This document shows, one piece after another, positions 40,801 to 51,599 of a stretch of 64,000 bases of DNA. Numbering within the stretch: position 1 is the first letter of the stretch; each line of letters opens with the position of its first letter. Source of the stretch: Euborellia annulipes (lineage: Eukaryota; Arthropoda; Insecta; Dermaptera; Anisolabididae). Made by a program: the position numbers and the translations under genes. The stretch lies in assembly GCA_023213315.1 (NCBI GenBank), contig JAKCPI010016781.1, forward strand, positions 18,104-82,103, written 5' to 3'. The notes under the pieces are model-generated. The model was given only the letters and a program-made list of their open reading frames with translations, ran no database searches and was not told the DNA's origin.

Positions 40801-43800
40801 TTTCACCTGTGATTGAAGAAGAAGTAACGAAGACTGATTAAACGTGATTCTGCATTTTTATTGTTGAAAGATTTATCTTTTTGATATTAGTTTTTATTTT
40901 TATTATTCATTAATCAAAAACTGTTTCTATCTTATAGCATTATAGTTAATGATTATAGATATTTAAAAATTTAACTTTTGATTTAGGCAAAAAATTTTGA
41001 TGTTATGAATATAAACTGGTTATTTTGAATAAAATGAAAATATATGTGTAAGCTAAGCAATAAAAAAAAGATTAAAGCACAAAACATATAAAGTCAATAT
41101 TTGAGTAATAAATGGTTTTATTTTTTCTACTATGGGTACCTTTTTTATGAATTTATGATCTTATGAACTTACAGGAAATTGAATGAGGATTTCAAAAAAA
41201 TTGTTTCATTTTGTGAAAATTGTATCATGGTTAAAAATTAAAATTAAACAAAAAATGCATTTTTTCAAGGATGTCATGATCCGATATGGGTCTTGATTTT
41301 TTCCTAGAAGGTACCATCAGCCCCCAAAACATATCAAAAATTCAAATCAATCGATTCAGCCGTTCCTGAGAAAAAAATGTTTTTCTGATTTTTACATATT
41401 TTGGTTTTCTCAAAAACCATTTGAGATAGCGATCTGAAACTTTCAGCATCTTATTATTTTATTAGTACCTACAAATCCCCTATGTATCATTGAAATATGT
41501 TCCAAGGGCATTTTCACCATTCTTATACCCCTAGGGTTTTAAAAAATTTTATTTTTCTCTTAAAATAATAATTTTTGAGCCTGAGTTTGGCAGATTTCAC
41601 AAAACCTTCTCAAAAATTATTATTGTAAGAGAAAAATAAAATTTTTCAAAATTTAGCGATTTAGAATTTTTTTAAATGTCGACCATTGTAACCGTGTCAA
41701 AAATAGGTTTAGAATCTTTTCTCGCACGGTATTTTTCATGGAAATTTAATGAAATTTCTAACGGTGTTTTCAAATTTGGTATACGGTCAACAATTTATGA
41801 AAAAAGACAGTATTTTTGAAAAAACTCGTCTATTTCGGAAAAAAACACAAAAATTGAGATAGCGGTCAAACGATGGAAAATCGGACCATAGTGAAGAGGA
41901 ACTTTTTTGTTGCTTTCGAGGCGTAGAATCACTTCCCGGAGTTGGTCGACTTTATCGTGTCCTGTATAGGAGAGACCAGTTGTTAGGATTAATAAGTTTC
42001 AGGTGTAAAGATCTCTAGTGAGTGGAGTATTTGTGATCTTTTCAACTGGTTCTATGAGGTCTGATGACTGGTCATATACAACTAGGAATAAAAAGAGGAT
42101 AAATAACTCGGAGGCTGGTAAATAACTTTTAAAGGCCAGTTTTACTATTCTATATTAATGAGGTGTTCACTCAACTATGAGTTGAAAATATACACTAGGT
42201 TATGTGTTTCAAATTATTTATTAATTAAATCACTTGACGCGTTTCGATTTTTACATCATCATCGGAAGTGTTATTACTTACTAACTATTGCACTGTTAGT
42301 AAGTAGTAACACTTCCGATGATGATGTAAAAATCGAAACGCGTCAAGTGATTTAATTAATAAATAATTTGAAACACATAACCTAGTGTATATTTTCAACT
42401 CATAGTTGAGTGAACACCTCATTATAATAATGTTTCAACAAGAGCCCACGGTAGAAAGTTTAAATATTCTATATTAGTTTATTTATAGTAAAATTCTTTT
42501 TTGAATTGAAGCACATTAAAATAAAATAATTCGTGGGGAAAATTTTTTTATCATATGGGCCCAATGACAGCTAAATTTTACATTGTATCAACTCTATAGT
42601 TATAAGACCTACTTTCTACGATTTGTATATTATATATAAGAAGGTGTATTAAATATAAACGGTGGGCTATTCTGCTTACCATGCAGATCCTAGCTATGAT
42701 AATGTCGAGTGCAGTTGATGTTTAGTTTGTGAGGAGTGGGGAACCGGCTTGGTTAGAGGGTGCTCTCATTTATGTCGTCAGTACAGCCATGAGCGAACAA
42801 GAATTATATTCGTCTGTTGTACAACGTATAATCATAAAGTTTTTAACCTGCAATAATTTTTAGACTATTGAGTTTGGGAACAGTACACTGTATCAGAATC
42901 GTGTGTATACGTGGGCAAGAGAATTTAAAGGCGAGCGAAAATGTGTCGAAAACTAAGGTCATGTTCGACCCCCAAGCTTTCCAGTAGACAACATACGTAG
43001 TTTTCGACACGTTTTTGCTATCCCTTAAATTTTCTGGCCCACTTATACACACGATTGCGAGACAGTGTACTGTTCCCTAACTGAGCCTTCAATCGAATAA
43101 AAATTATCGCAGGTTTAACGCCCTCATTGGTTAAAAACTTTATGATGATACGTTGTGCAACAGACCAATGTACCTTTTGCTCGCTCATGGCTGTACTGAC
43201 GACATAAATGAGCGCACCCTCTAATCAAGCCGGTTCTCCACTCCTCACATACCAAACATCACCTGCTCTCAACATTATCTAGGTAGGAACTACGTGAAAA
43301 GCAGAATAGCAAAAGTACCGTTTATATTTGATCCACCCTCATATATACACCCTATATACAGTATATTATATTATATTGAATAATTAAATTTTATTTTAAG
43401 GATTTGTTCCTGAACCTGTAATAAAAAAAAAACATCTTAAATTAAAAAAAAAAACAATTAAAAAAGAAGATTTCTTTCAACACAACCTTATATTAACGGC
43501 TAGGGAGATGATTTTGAACCACAATCATGATTTAGTAGAAATTGAGGTATAAAAATTATAAATATTTGTTTGCATTCTTTTTATTCATTTGTTTTCTAAA
43601 AGTTGATTTTTCTTCTTAGAAAATATTTCCTAAATTAAATGCGCAAGAAGAATCATTACATTTCTTTGAACCTTGTTTTCTTCAAGAATATTTAAAAGTT
43701 AGGTATTGTATAATCTATATATTTTGTTATTCTGCCATTGAATGATGCGATTTCAAAATACTTGTATTTCCAAAGTATATACTTAAAATTATGGATAATA

Positions 43801-46800
43801 ATTAATGTCTTCTTTTGAGCTACATGAATGATTATTTTTATATCCTACCTCAAGCATCAACATTGTTAAACTTTTGGAGTTAGAGCATTGGCAAGGGGTA
43901 ACAAAATTCGACGTATGCAATTCAAAAATTTTTTTTTTTTGAGCTATTTTTTGGAAAGAATTTTTTGATAATAAAAAAATGAATTTTTAAAAGACAATTT
44001 TTTCCTATAAATTCACTGAAAATGATTTCAGCAAATACAAAGCGATGGTGTTTATTTTCAAATTTTATATGATTGACATCTAAAGCCATTCTCTCCCGAA
44101 AATTTGCGTCTGATAACATGAATTAAATTTAATAATGCCTTTTATGTCAAATTTTGTTGTATCTAAAATTCTTTGGAAAAGACTATTTTGAAATCCAATG
44201 AATCACTTTTTAAAAATTATTTTTTATACTTAACAGCAAGTAAACTTTTTTCAGCTCTAATGTTGTAGAATTAATGAATTGGCTTAATAGTTTCTTAGAA
44301 GACTCTTCCCTCGAAAGTGAAGCATTATTTTTAACATTTCGGAATATTTTGGAAATATTCATTTTAGAAGGAGAGAAATTCACATGCGCCGAAGAAAAAT
44401 CACCATATGATATTGGTTGGCCTCAGATTTTTCATTTCATTTTCATTTACTCATTTTTTAATGTTATATATTATTTCTTGATTTTAGCTGTTTACTATAA
44501 TAATTGTTTCTATCTCATTCAAAGATACCTTAAATTTGGAGTTCATTTTAAAAAATCATCTAAAGCCTATCCTTCTTTTAATTTTACTGATCTTATTTTA
44601 AGAATAAAAATAAAAGCTGATAATGTTCTACAAAATTTAAATGAATATGAACAACAAGAAATGTTTGATATTTTAGGTAAGATTTTCCAAAATTTTAACA
44701 GAACTAAAGTGATTTTAATATTTTTAATTTTATTTAACATAATGCTTTTTGTTGCCTAATCTTAAGCACAAACATATCTCGCAAATTTGCTATCTTAATT
44801 ATTTAATTTTTATAATATTTTCAGATTCAACTGGTAAATTGCAATCGGAAAATCTTAACAAATGTTCTAAAAGATTAATTCATCTGAAAAAAGTTTGGGA
44901 TCCTTTACTACCAGTTCAAACATGTAACCAAAATATTGGTAAATATAACTCATATTTTTAATAAATAAAAACTTATCATTAAGCCTGTTTCAAGTAGGAT
45001 GTGGCCATAATGAACGCTGGTTGTTAGGCACCCAAACAGATTAGTGATTAATGGAACTTACAAGAGAACAGGCTGCAGCTTTATTATTCCTTCGTGACAA
45101 TGTGACAACGAAGTTAAAAACACCGAGAAGTGAAAAACATTCAATTAATAAATTAAGATCTATTTACGGGGAGTACAAACACCTTTTTCCTGACGAAAAC
45201 CGATTTTTTGAATATTTCTTTTTTTTACTTACTTTTTATTTAATTTTGTACCTTTTGTTATCAAATCTTCGACATACATTGTAAAACATTAACAAATTCT
45301 CAGCACACAAACGAAAATCAACGGTCCTAGAGGCAGCTTGCCCGAAATCAAAATGAACAATTCTGGTAAAAGTCCTGAGTCAGGCTCCCTGCGCGTAGGT
45401 GCATCAATGGCCAGTCCCATTTGGCAACAAGAGATTTTATGCACGCAGGCTCGACGCGACCCGCCGCAGGCTCCCTGATTCGGGAACCCGCGTGCATCAT
45501 GGACAATGGGTACCATAAGCATGACAGCCGGCACCGGTAATTTTTGGCGCGATGAGTTTCACATTCTTACCAGGATAAAGTTTTTTTGTGAAACAAACAT
45601 GAATTTTTTAACAAGACTGAGAATGTATTTAATATTTTTAATTTTACTATTAGGTTGATGCTTAATTATCTCCCGTTTTTTAAACAATATTTATAATAAT
45701 GAAAAAAGATCCAAATATTCCCTGTTGAGTTGATAAAAATGCGTTATGTTATGCTTTACCATTACGAGAAAAGATGGCAAGCAGCAAAATCATTTCAAAA
45801 ATCTCAACGAACTTTTTGCCAAAGACAATGTCGGTATTAGTTTTGCCTGCGTCAAATCAGATACCAGCTTGAATGCCAAATGAAATTACATATTCTCGCC
45901 AACCGGCTCTGAAGAAGAGCCTAGACAAGAGGCCGAAGCGTCAGCCTGGTACGATTTTAATAAAGTAATTGTATTTGGCTGCTGACAGTTTTTTTTTACC
46001 CCGTCTCAATATATAAGCCTGAGTAATTTAAGTGTCTGAATGCTTGCTATTTTGGCCGAATGCCTTATCCAATCTAACCAACTCCTTTTTTAAAGATTCC
46101 ACTGTATTAATTAAGTGTATGTTTTATGATGTATGATTATAAGTTTGAATCTCAACTAATCCATCAAATCTTTTCAGGTTTTCTTTTAGATTCATTAATT
46201 AATAAAGTATTAAATAAATTCAATGAGACTGATAAATCCAGTTCAGAAATGAAATTGTGGTTTCCGCTAATTAAGACAGTTAATACTATTGGTTTAAAAT
46301 TATTTAAAGTAAGTATGTAGAATATTAAAATTTTTTTATATATCTGTTTCAATATTTTTTTTAAGGAACCCTCATTATAAAATTGAATCGTTTATTTGAG
46401 AAAAGGCACATATCACATTTTTTTACCAACAGTTTTTTTTTATGAAATAGGTTCTGTTGGTATAGACACATTAGTTGTTAAAAGGGCACATCTCTAACTG
46501 TGTTCTAATGGTTTCTATGGAACACTTTTTGTCTGAAAAAGCCTAATGTTACGAACATTCCACTACCAAACAAAAAGTTTTTTGTTTCTCCTGTAAAATT
46601 TTTAAAATGTGATATATGCCCTTTCTCAAATAAACCATTCAATTAATGTTTAAGCAGAGAGGTAAACACAGTAACCTACTAAAATTATTTTCCTCTATTT
46701 CATATTTGGTTTATGAATAATTACTATCCATCCAATAATTTCAGTGAAATACTCTTCTATTAATAATATTAATTAATTTTTTTAATTTAAAATAACTAAA

Positions 46801-47035
46801 ATCTTATTTTTATTTCTTTTAGGATGAAAAAACACTTGAATCATACTTGGTATTATGGAAAAAATTTTCCATTTTGGTTAAAATCTTTTCACTTAATATT
46901 CGTGAGTTGGAAATCAAATTACTAAACAAAGAAATACGTATTTCTAAACTCTTTCAACAAAAGGAATGGGAAGAATTAATGTTTGCTTTATATCCTGCAA
47001 GTGAAGTTAGAAACAACGTTATCACACTCTTTTAA
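37807..47035 (+). CDS. ZW10: ZW10 kinetochore and vesicle-tethering protein
   Basis: ZW10 belongs to the RZZ complex, which brings dynein and spindle-checkpoint proteins to kinetochores, and to the NRZ tether that receives Golgi vesicles at the ER. Nine exons: 37807-37879, 38405-39367, 43401-43546, 43620-43702, 44255-44415, 44488-44676, 44825-44938, 46178-46308, 46823-47035, giving 690 residues; human has 779 and fly about 720. The long exon 2 is helical coiled coil. Family signatures: YYNNCFYLIQRYLKFGVHF (human has HHNNCMYIAHHLLTLGHQF), KRLIHLKKVWDPLLPV, FLLDSLINKVLNK, and the end LWKKF to EELMFALYPASEVR, matching the conserved C-terminal helices. The start MAQDNSVCASLS is the first ATG, with a donor in phase. 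Intron 2 (4 kb) holds three large palindromes. Sequence divergence is high overall, so identification rests on motif order. Confidence 0.85.
39468..41968. mobile_element. 2.5-kb foldback element in ZW10 intron 2
   Basis: Begins near TATACAGGATGTAACACG and ends with CGTGTCCTGTATA. The arms stay alignable for about 900 bases each, for example AAATAGACGAGTTTTTTC (39603) with its complement near 41820-41840. The centre near 40600-40800 is unpaired. No open frame of note. It contains the hAT-like insertion 40350-40546 in its left arm only. Confidence 0.75.
40350..40546. mobile_element. hAT-like MITE with 8-base target duplication
   Basis: Ends CAGGGGTATAGG and TATAGCCCCTG, flanked by AAATTACT at 40342-40349 and 40547-40554. 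The interior (TTTTTTGCAGGATGGA, ACTTTGGTTC, AAAAATTTTTGAGT) is shared with 56980-57243. The eight-base duplication and CAGGG ends fit the hAT superfamily. Non-autonomous. Confidence 0.8.
42157..42426. mobile_element. Near-perfect palindrome with paired ribozyme-like cores
   Basis: Arms of about 130 bases match almost base for base; centre TACTAACTATTGCACTGTTAGTA near 42290. The plus half has CCGATGA, T, GAT...ATC, GAAACG, CGTC, then AAGTGATT, which pairs with AACACTTC upstream: a hammerhead layout with a three-pair helix III, but with the T of CTGATGA replaced by C. The mirror lies on the minus strand near 42240-42275. Confidence 0.65.
42640..43350. mobile_element. Mariner-derived inverted duplication
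   Basis: Both arms open an ATG reading outwards-in as a mariner transposase start: plus strand 42790, MSEQELYSSVVQRIIIKFLT; minus strand about 43190, MSEQKVHWSVAQRIIIKFLT followed by NEGVKPAIIFIRLKAQ, LSRNRVYKWARKFKG and a stop. This is the helix-turn-helix DNA-binding region; the catalytic part is absent. The arms meet near 42970. In ZW10 intron 2. Confidence 0.75.
44416..44487 (+). other. ZW10: Probable 72-base ZW10 intron without a stop codon
   Basis: Borders G|GTTGGC and TTGATTTTAG|CT. Removing it joins Asp-Ile to Ala-Val-Tyr-Tyr-Asn-Asn in phase, matching the human spacing before the NNC motif. It is exactly 24 codons with no stop, so retention would insert a hydrophobic segment without a frameshift. 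The donor is weak. Confidence 0.6.
44990..45560 (+). pseudogene. Possible Harbinger-type transposase start
   Basis: An ATG at 45051 gives a 77-residue frame with KHSINKLRSIYGEYKHLFPD and ENRFFEYFF. A short basic stretch ending in an FFEYF-like motif resembles the N-terminal region of PIF/Harbinger nucleases, but the catalytic domain is missing and the frame runs into hydrophobic sequence. The GC-richer 45310-45550 following it has no match that I recognise. It lies in a ZW10 intron. Confidence 0.35.
45895..45990 (+). mobile_element. Ribozyme-family copy, decayed
   Basis: CTGAAGA at about 45910, then GAGCC...GGCC, then GAAGCGTC (one A changed to G) and AGCC pairing with GGCT upstream. TTGGCTGC follows at about 45975. 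The GAAA change should abolish cleavage. Confidence 0.5.
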
Positions 47036-47404
47036 GTTTTTATAAATATTTTCATATAAACAAATCAGATATTTATTTAAATTTACACTATGAAGTTAAG
47101 CTTTCTTGATTTATAGTATACACAAATTCAAGACCTCCTCTCTTCGGCCATATTTATATTAAGGCACAGCGCCCGCGATTCGGCTGATTGGAGGTTGAGG
47201 GTGGCCGGAATTGCTTTTTCTTCTCCCCAAGTGACTTCATTGCTCAAGAAAATCAGAATTTTTAGAATTGTGAAACAAGTGCTGCTTAATCGAAATACTG
47301 CTTCGAGCAACCAGTCCGATTCACGGGTAGCAGTCCGAATATTAAATGTTTTATTCCTTCCAAACAGCCGGACCGCGGGCAGCTGCATGGTGCGTTTATG
47401 CCCT
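47036..47404. other. Downstream of ZW10, no gene seen
   Basis: A GC-richer block (about 47150-47400) with GCGCCCGCGATTCGG and CCGGACCGCGGGC forms a weak inverted pair. AAACAAGTGCTGCTTAA recurs near 48877. Probably the edge of the same composite insertion as 47405-48575. No canonical poly(A) hexamer stands out right after the ZW10 stop. Confidence 0.35.
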
Positions 47405-47483
47405 TAGGGTGGTGGGTCACCGATTTTTTTTAACTCATTGGATTTGAAAATTAGTATCTGGACATCAATTCCCTAAAGCAGTA

Positions 47484-48041
47484 CAGTGGGCGCCACAAGT
47501 GCCTTATCTGCTCGAGAATAGTGACTTGTGCTTAGTCAACTTAACCAATATTTTTAAAATAAACAAATCATCTTTTTTTAAGTTGCGCGTCTCGAAAAGT
47601 CGTTAAAACACGATTGACTCGAGGTGGCAAGAGATGGCGTTAGTTTTCCCCATAGGAATACAAGGGATTTATTCCATTTCATTTTAAAGTTTCCAGCTAA
47701 TGATTACTAATTTAATTATCTCTAAGTTATAGAGCGGATTTTTTAAAAATATATTTTCTTTAAGGCGATTAATCTAAAAAAAAAATTATTTTTTCGAAAA
47801 TCAAAAAAAGGGCTTCTATAAGTTGTAGATAATTTGAATAGCTTTAATTTAAAAAAAAAATTTGAGGTCGATAGCTTCAAAATTGTGGCCGCTGGAATCT
47901 CCCAAAATTATCACCCCGAGACGCGCACCTTAAAGAAACTGAAGGGAACAAGCTACTTTTAAGAAAACATTCCATAAAGCTAAGCATGCCTAAGCTCAAA
48001 GCTTTACTTTCGAACGTGTCAGGCACTTGTGGCGCCCACTG
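47484..48041. mobile_element. TA-flanked MITE (CAGTGGGC ends)
   Basis: Starts CAGTGGGCGCCACAAGTG and ends CACTTGTGGCGCCCACTG, an 18-base perfect terminal inverted repeat, with TA at 47482-47483 and 48042-48043. Same family as 10792-11405. Its interior has no transposase. The interior pair CGCGTCTCGAAAAG / CGAGACGCGCACC adds a second inverted layer. Confidence 0.8.
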
Positions 48042-48319
48042 TACGATGCACATTACTCAAAGAAATTCGAGAAAATCGACTTTGAAGATTTCCGAGTTGT
48101 ATGCAACGACTCGTTTTAACAATAACGTTTTTAACGTTTTAACAATAAGATGTTTTCAACTTTTATACCAAATTTCAATTTATTATACAGTAAATATTCG
48201 TATTTTCAGTGTGTAGCGAGTGGTAATTAAAAATAAAATGTTAATTTATAATGGAAAAATATAATTAAATATTTGTAAATTAATATTTCAATTTTATCAA
48301 TTCAATTTCTTTTGTTAAT

Positions 48320-48405
48320 AAAAAAAAAATCTCTCCAACAATCGAACTAGGGACTTCTTGTTTACAAGTCTGGAGCTCTTACCCGCACGGCTACCTAACA
48401 CTGTT
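48320..48405 (-). mobile_element. tRNA-like sequence (SINE head or tRNA pseudogene)
   Basis: The minus strand reads GTAGCCGTGCGGGTAAGAGC (A-box-like), CAGACTTGTAAACAAG (an anticodon-like loop with TGT) and CTAGTTCGATTG (B-box). The T stem pairs poorly and no acceptor stem closes, so it is not a functional tRNA. Confidence 0.5.
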
Positions 48406-48581
48406 GACAAATACCGAAATTATTCAAACTTATAGAACTCGGAAATCTTCAAAGTCGATTCCCCCCCCGAGTGTTTTCGAGTAGTGCATCGTACTGCTTT
48501 AGGAAATTGATGTCTAGATACTAATCTTAAAACCCTATGGGTTTAAAAAAAATCAGAGACCCGCCCCCCGTGGGGTGCCCT

Positions 48582-48772
48582 CAGGGCCGGAACTAGCAGA
48601 TTTTTTAGGGGGAGCAAAATTTAATTTGCCGCCCCCTCCTTAAAATTTTCTATACAAAATTCATATAATTTTACCTTTTTTTTAGTAAATTTTTCTTTAA
48701 TTGCCGCCCCCTGATATCTGCCGTCCGGGGCACATGCACCCACTGCCCCCCCCCCCCCTAGATCCGGCCCTG
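48582..48772. mobile_element. hAT-like MITE with 8-base target duplication
   Basis: Ends CAGGGCCGGAACTAG and CTAGATCCGGCCCTG. The flanks GGTGCCCT at 48574-48581 and 48773-48780 are identical. The interior is GC-rich (GCCGCCCCCT repeated in both orientations). No coding sequence. This is a different family from 40350-40546. Confidence 0.85.
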
Positions 48773-48789
48773 GGTGCCCTTGTTAGTAT

Positions 48790-49480
48790 TGCGAAGTCTT
48801 CGATCATTTGTCAAGTTGTCGATCCTTTGTAAAAATAAATAATGATAATGGTGGGACGAGGAAGGATTTTGGAACAAGTGCTGCTTAAACGAAATATAAG
48901 ATATTTTTTAATGTACGAATATTAAAAAATTAATATATATATAAGATATAATTTATACTTTAATCCTTATTTGAGTATTTTATATATCATATATTTTCTT
49001 ATTACAATAATTTTAAACAAATATATATTGATAATATAGACTATATATACAGTTTTATAAAAAAAATAATCTAAGAAAATAAATTAGAGGAATGAATAAA
49101 TGGAATTTGTTAAATATTCTTAATATAAAATATATTAAATGAATTTTATTCGTGATCTGTATCAAAATAAATTAAAAATTATATAAAAATTTAAATACGT
49201 CATTGAGGATTGGGTGCAGAAGGCTCAATTCCTTTCCATCTCAAATTGGATAGAATGACGATAGGCATTTTCATACAGTGGCGTAAGAACTATCTATCTC
49301 TTCATTAGATCAGTGATTAATCCTTATTAGTTCTTTTTTTAATTTTCTGCACAAAAGTCAGACCACACCGTAATCTATTGTTATTCAAAAATTTGAATAA
49401 GACCAATGGGAAGTAATCACGATAATCAAGAGATAGGTGGTTCATTCATTCATTCTAAATCATTATATTAACAAAAATTA
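48790..49480. other. AT-rich intergenic sequence
   Basis: No gene, RNA or clear repeat seen apart from simple TA-rich stretches and AACAAGTGCTGCTTAAACG, shared with 47275. Confidence 0.4.
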
Positions 49481-49483
49481 ACA

Positions 49484-49516
49484 AAAATCTGGTGTGACTG
49501 GTCACACCAGATTTTT
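49484..49516. repeat. Minimal family A terminal hairpin
   Basis: AAAATCTGGTGTGACTGG is directly followed by TCACACCAGATTTTTT. The inner part of the hairpin present in longer copies has been lost. The bases after it (ATTTAGTTTCCGACAG) match sequence beside other family A ends. Confidence 0.65.
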
Positions 49517-49734
49517 TGTGGCGACATGTATTTAGTTTCCGACAGTGAAACAATTTATAAGATATTTATATTTTGTTACCATGGCCTCAGGATCACTTGG
49601 AAAATGTTTTGCACCAGTGGTTTTTAAACAAACAAATAAATACTGGGAAAAACAGTGATTTTGTTGCCGGAGTATTTGAAGCCATAGGTATTTGGGTAGC
49701 GCTGATTCCAAAAATGCCATCACCTCTAGTTATA

Positions 49735-49978
49735 GAAGTGCAAGGGGGGGGGGGGCTAATTCCCCCCCCCCCCCTCCCCCGAGATTTGAGAAATTGTTTT
49801 TTTTGAAATAAATAGGGATGGGGTCTAAATGGCCTCAGATGCCGAACAAACCCGCCGAATTTCAAACAAAAATATAAGATATTGGCTATATACCCGTATA
49901 TGTATATAGATTTGAAAAGTTTTTTTGGGGGGACTTGCCCCCTCAGCCCCCCCTCCCACTTATATACGCCCCTGCAAT
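49735..49978. mobile_element. Repeat with CCCCTG end and SINE S2 tail
   Basis: The right end CTTATATACGCCCCTG matches the hAT-like family. Inside is AAATAAATAGGGATGGGG, GTCTAAATGGCCTCAGATGCC (S2 tail). No matching left end or target duplication found, so it is broken or composite. Homopolymer runs of G and C are long. Confidence 0.45.
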
Positions 49979-50335
49979 GGGAGTATGCCATTCATATGTC
50001 CCATGTTGAAAGGTGACGTAAGTATCCTGTAACTTCAGCTTAAGTATAATCAAGAACCCGAAGTGATTCCACTATCTTTTATAGAAAATAAAGAAATTAA
50101 GAGATTAACTCTAGAATGTAAAGCATTTTTCAAAAACTTGTACTTTTAAAATATTTGTTATATATAAATAAATAAATAAATGAATGATCTTTTGCAGGAT
50201 AATTATTATATATACCTACATTCACTAATATTACTAAATATTATTAATTCACATAGTTTTCTTAATTTTCTAGAAACATTGAAAAGATGAAAACACATAA
50301 AAATTTCTGAGTTATTAATTTATTTTTTAAACATA

Positions 50336-50615
50336 TTTACGAGAAGGTGAAGTAAAAATACTTTATTCGGCCCAAAATTATTTATTTCCTATGTCAACGT
50401 TACGGGGACTTTACGTCACCTTAAAGGTCTTAAGGTCCTGAGGATGGGTGACTATAGTCCCCGAAACGTTGACATAGGAAATAAATAATTTTGAAATAAA
50501 GGATCTCAAACCAGGTGATTCAGCTCAATCACACAGATTCCAGGTTAGAAGAGTTGGACGTCTCAAATAAATAATTTTGGGCCGAATAAGGTCTTTTTAC
50601 TTCACCTTCCTGTAA
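50336..50615. mobile_element. Ribozyme-bearing palindrome
   Basis: Outer arms GAAGGTGAAGTAAAAATAC and its near-complement at about 50591-50611. The plus-strand core is CTGAGGA (50438-50444), T, GGG/CCC helix II extended by GACT/AGTC, GAAAC, then GTT. Helix I has only three clear pairs. The mirror core is not preserved, and sequence around 50520-50570 is unique to the right side. Confidence 0.55.
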
Positions 50616-50947
50616 ATTAGACGGCCTTCCTCCATACGATTACATATTTATGTGTCCTTATTATTCTCAAGCATTCCTTTTGATTTGATTTAGCACTGAA
50701 TCTTGACTTTCACATGAACTTTTTGAAAGAAACGAATACTATTAGCCTGAGTGTAGTGAAAATACAAAACAATTGACAAAGGAGAAAAATGTGATAAATG
50801 AGTTGCCTAGGTTCTTGATAATAAAAAATAGTTTTTAGCCTAGGAGCTAGTCTTACTATTAACTGTCCTGGTTGTGATTGAACATGGAACACAGACAATG
50901 GTAGAGATTTCCTTTAAGAAAATCGTATTTTAATATTCAAAGTAAAT

Positions 50948-51415
50948 GATTTCTAATACTGAGAATTCAAAAACAGGACTCCAAGATTTAATTGTTCAAT
51001 ATATATTTAACTCAAGAATGCAAAAAGAGTATCCACACTTTCAATTTGAAGCTGATTTCATTTCATTGATCCAGGTGCAAGAATGCGCAGTTGAATTTTT
51101 CTAGAAATTTACACTACACATGCATCTTCTACTAAATAATAAAACAAAAATAATAAAAAGTTAAAAAAATTTTTTGTTTTAACAGTTGCTTATAATGATG
51201 GTTCTTTGGTAAAATATTCAGGAGATCCAGTTTTCACTTTGGTGTCTTCAACAGTTGTTTGTAAATGTTTTTGTTTAAAAGCTCTTCGGCTTAGTTTCAA
51301 AGTTTTAATAAAATTTTGTTTATTTTTCAATCTGAAGCCTATGGCCATTCATTGCGAGTTTCATAAAAAAAAAGGAAGATTATTAAAGGGTTTTTTTTAT
51401 GTCCATTCAATATAA
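50948..51415 (+). CDS. Doubtful coding exons of unknown product
   Basis: An ATG at 50948 gives MISNTENSKTGLQDLIVQYI onward to LIQ before a GTGCAA donor. After an acceptor (TTGTTTTAACAG, about 51185) another open stretch reads AYNDGSLVKYSGDPVFTL and ends KGRLLKGFFYVHSI. The amino-acid make-up is protein-like, but the two do not join in phase as sequenced. They may be separate remnants, or one base may be missing. Not recognised. Confidence 0.3.
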
Positions 51416-51599
51416 TCTCAAAAAGTGAAAAAAATCTCTAAATAGTATGTATTTTTTTGAAAATGAATGAAGACTACGGGCATATAAAATATCTCGATTC
51501 TAAAAAAAAAAAAAAAAAAAAAATATAAATTCAGTAATTGACCTGCTAGAAAAGAAACAGTAAAACTGTTAACATTTAGTATGAAATGGAAGACAAACA

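Larger units (their letters stand above)
47405..48575. mobile_element. Foldback element with nested MITE
   Basis: Outer arms: GGGTGGTGGGTCACCGATTT, GGACATCAATTCC, CTAAAGCAGTAC at the left, with complements at about 48490-48560. The inner pair (TTTGAAGATTTCCGAGTT near 48090 and its complement near 48440) forms a second symmetric layer. The TA-flanked MITE 47484-48041 inserted into the left arm. Confidence 0.65.

Noticed and set aside
44274..44759. Single 161-residue ZW10 frame as one exon
   Set aside because: It reads through the 72-base intron 44416-44487 and into the next intron; the spliced form fits the family better.
45289..45534. 81-residue minus-strand frame in a GC-rich block
   Set aside because: No recognised motif, no splice signals, and it lies within a probable transposon remnant.
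49573..49806. 77-residue frame and the opposite frame at 49593-49991
   Set aside because: Both end in homopolymer-coded Gly/Pro runs of a repeat; neither has splice or start support.
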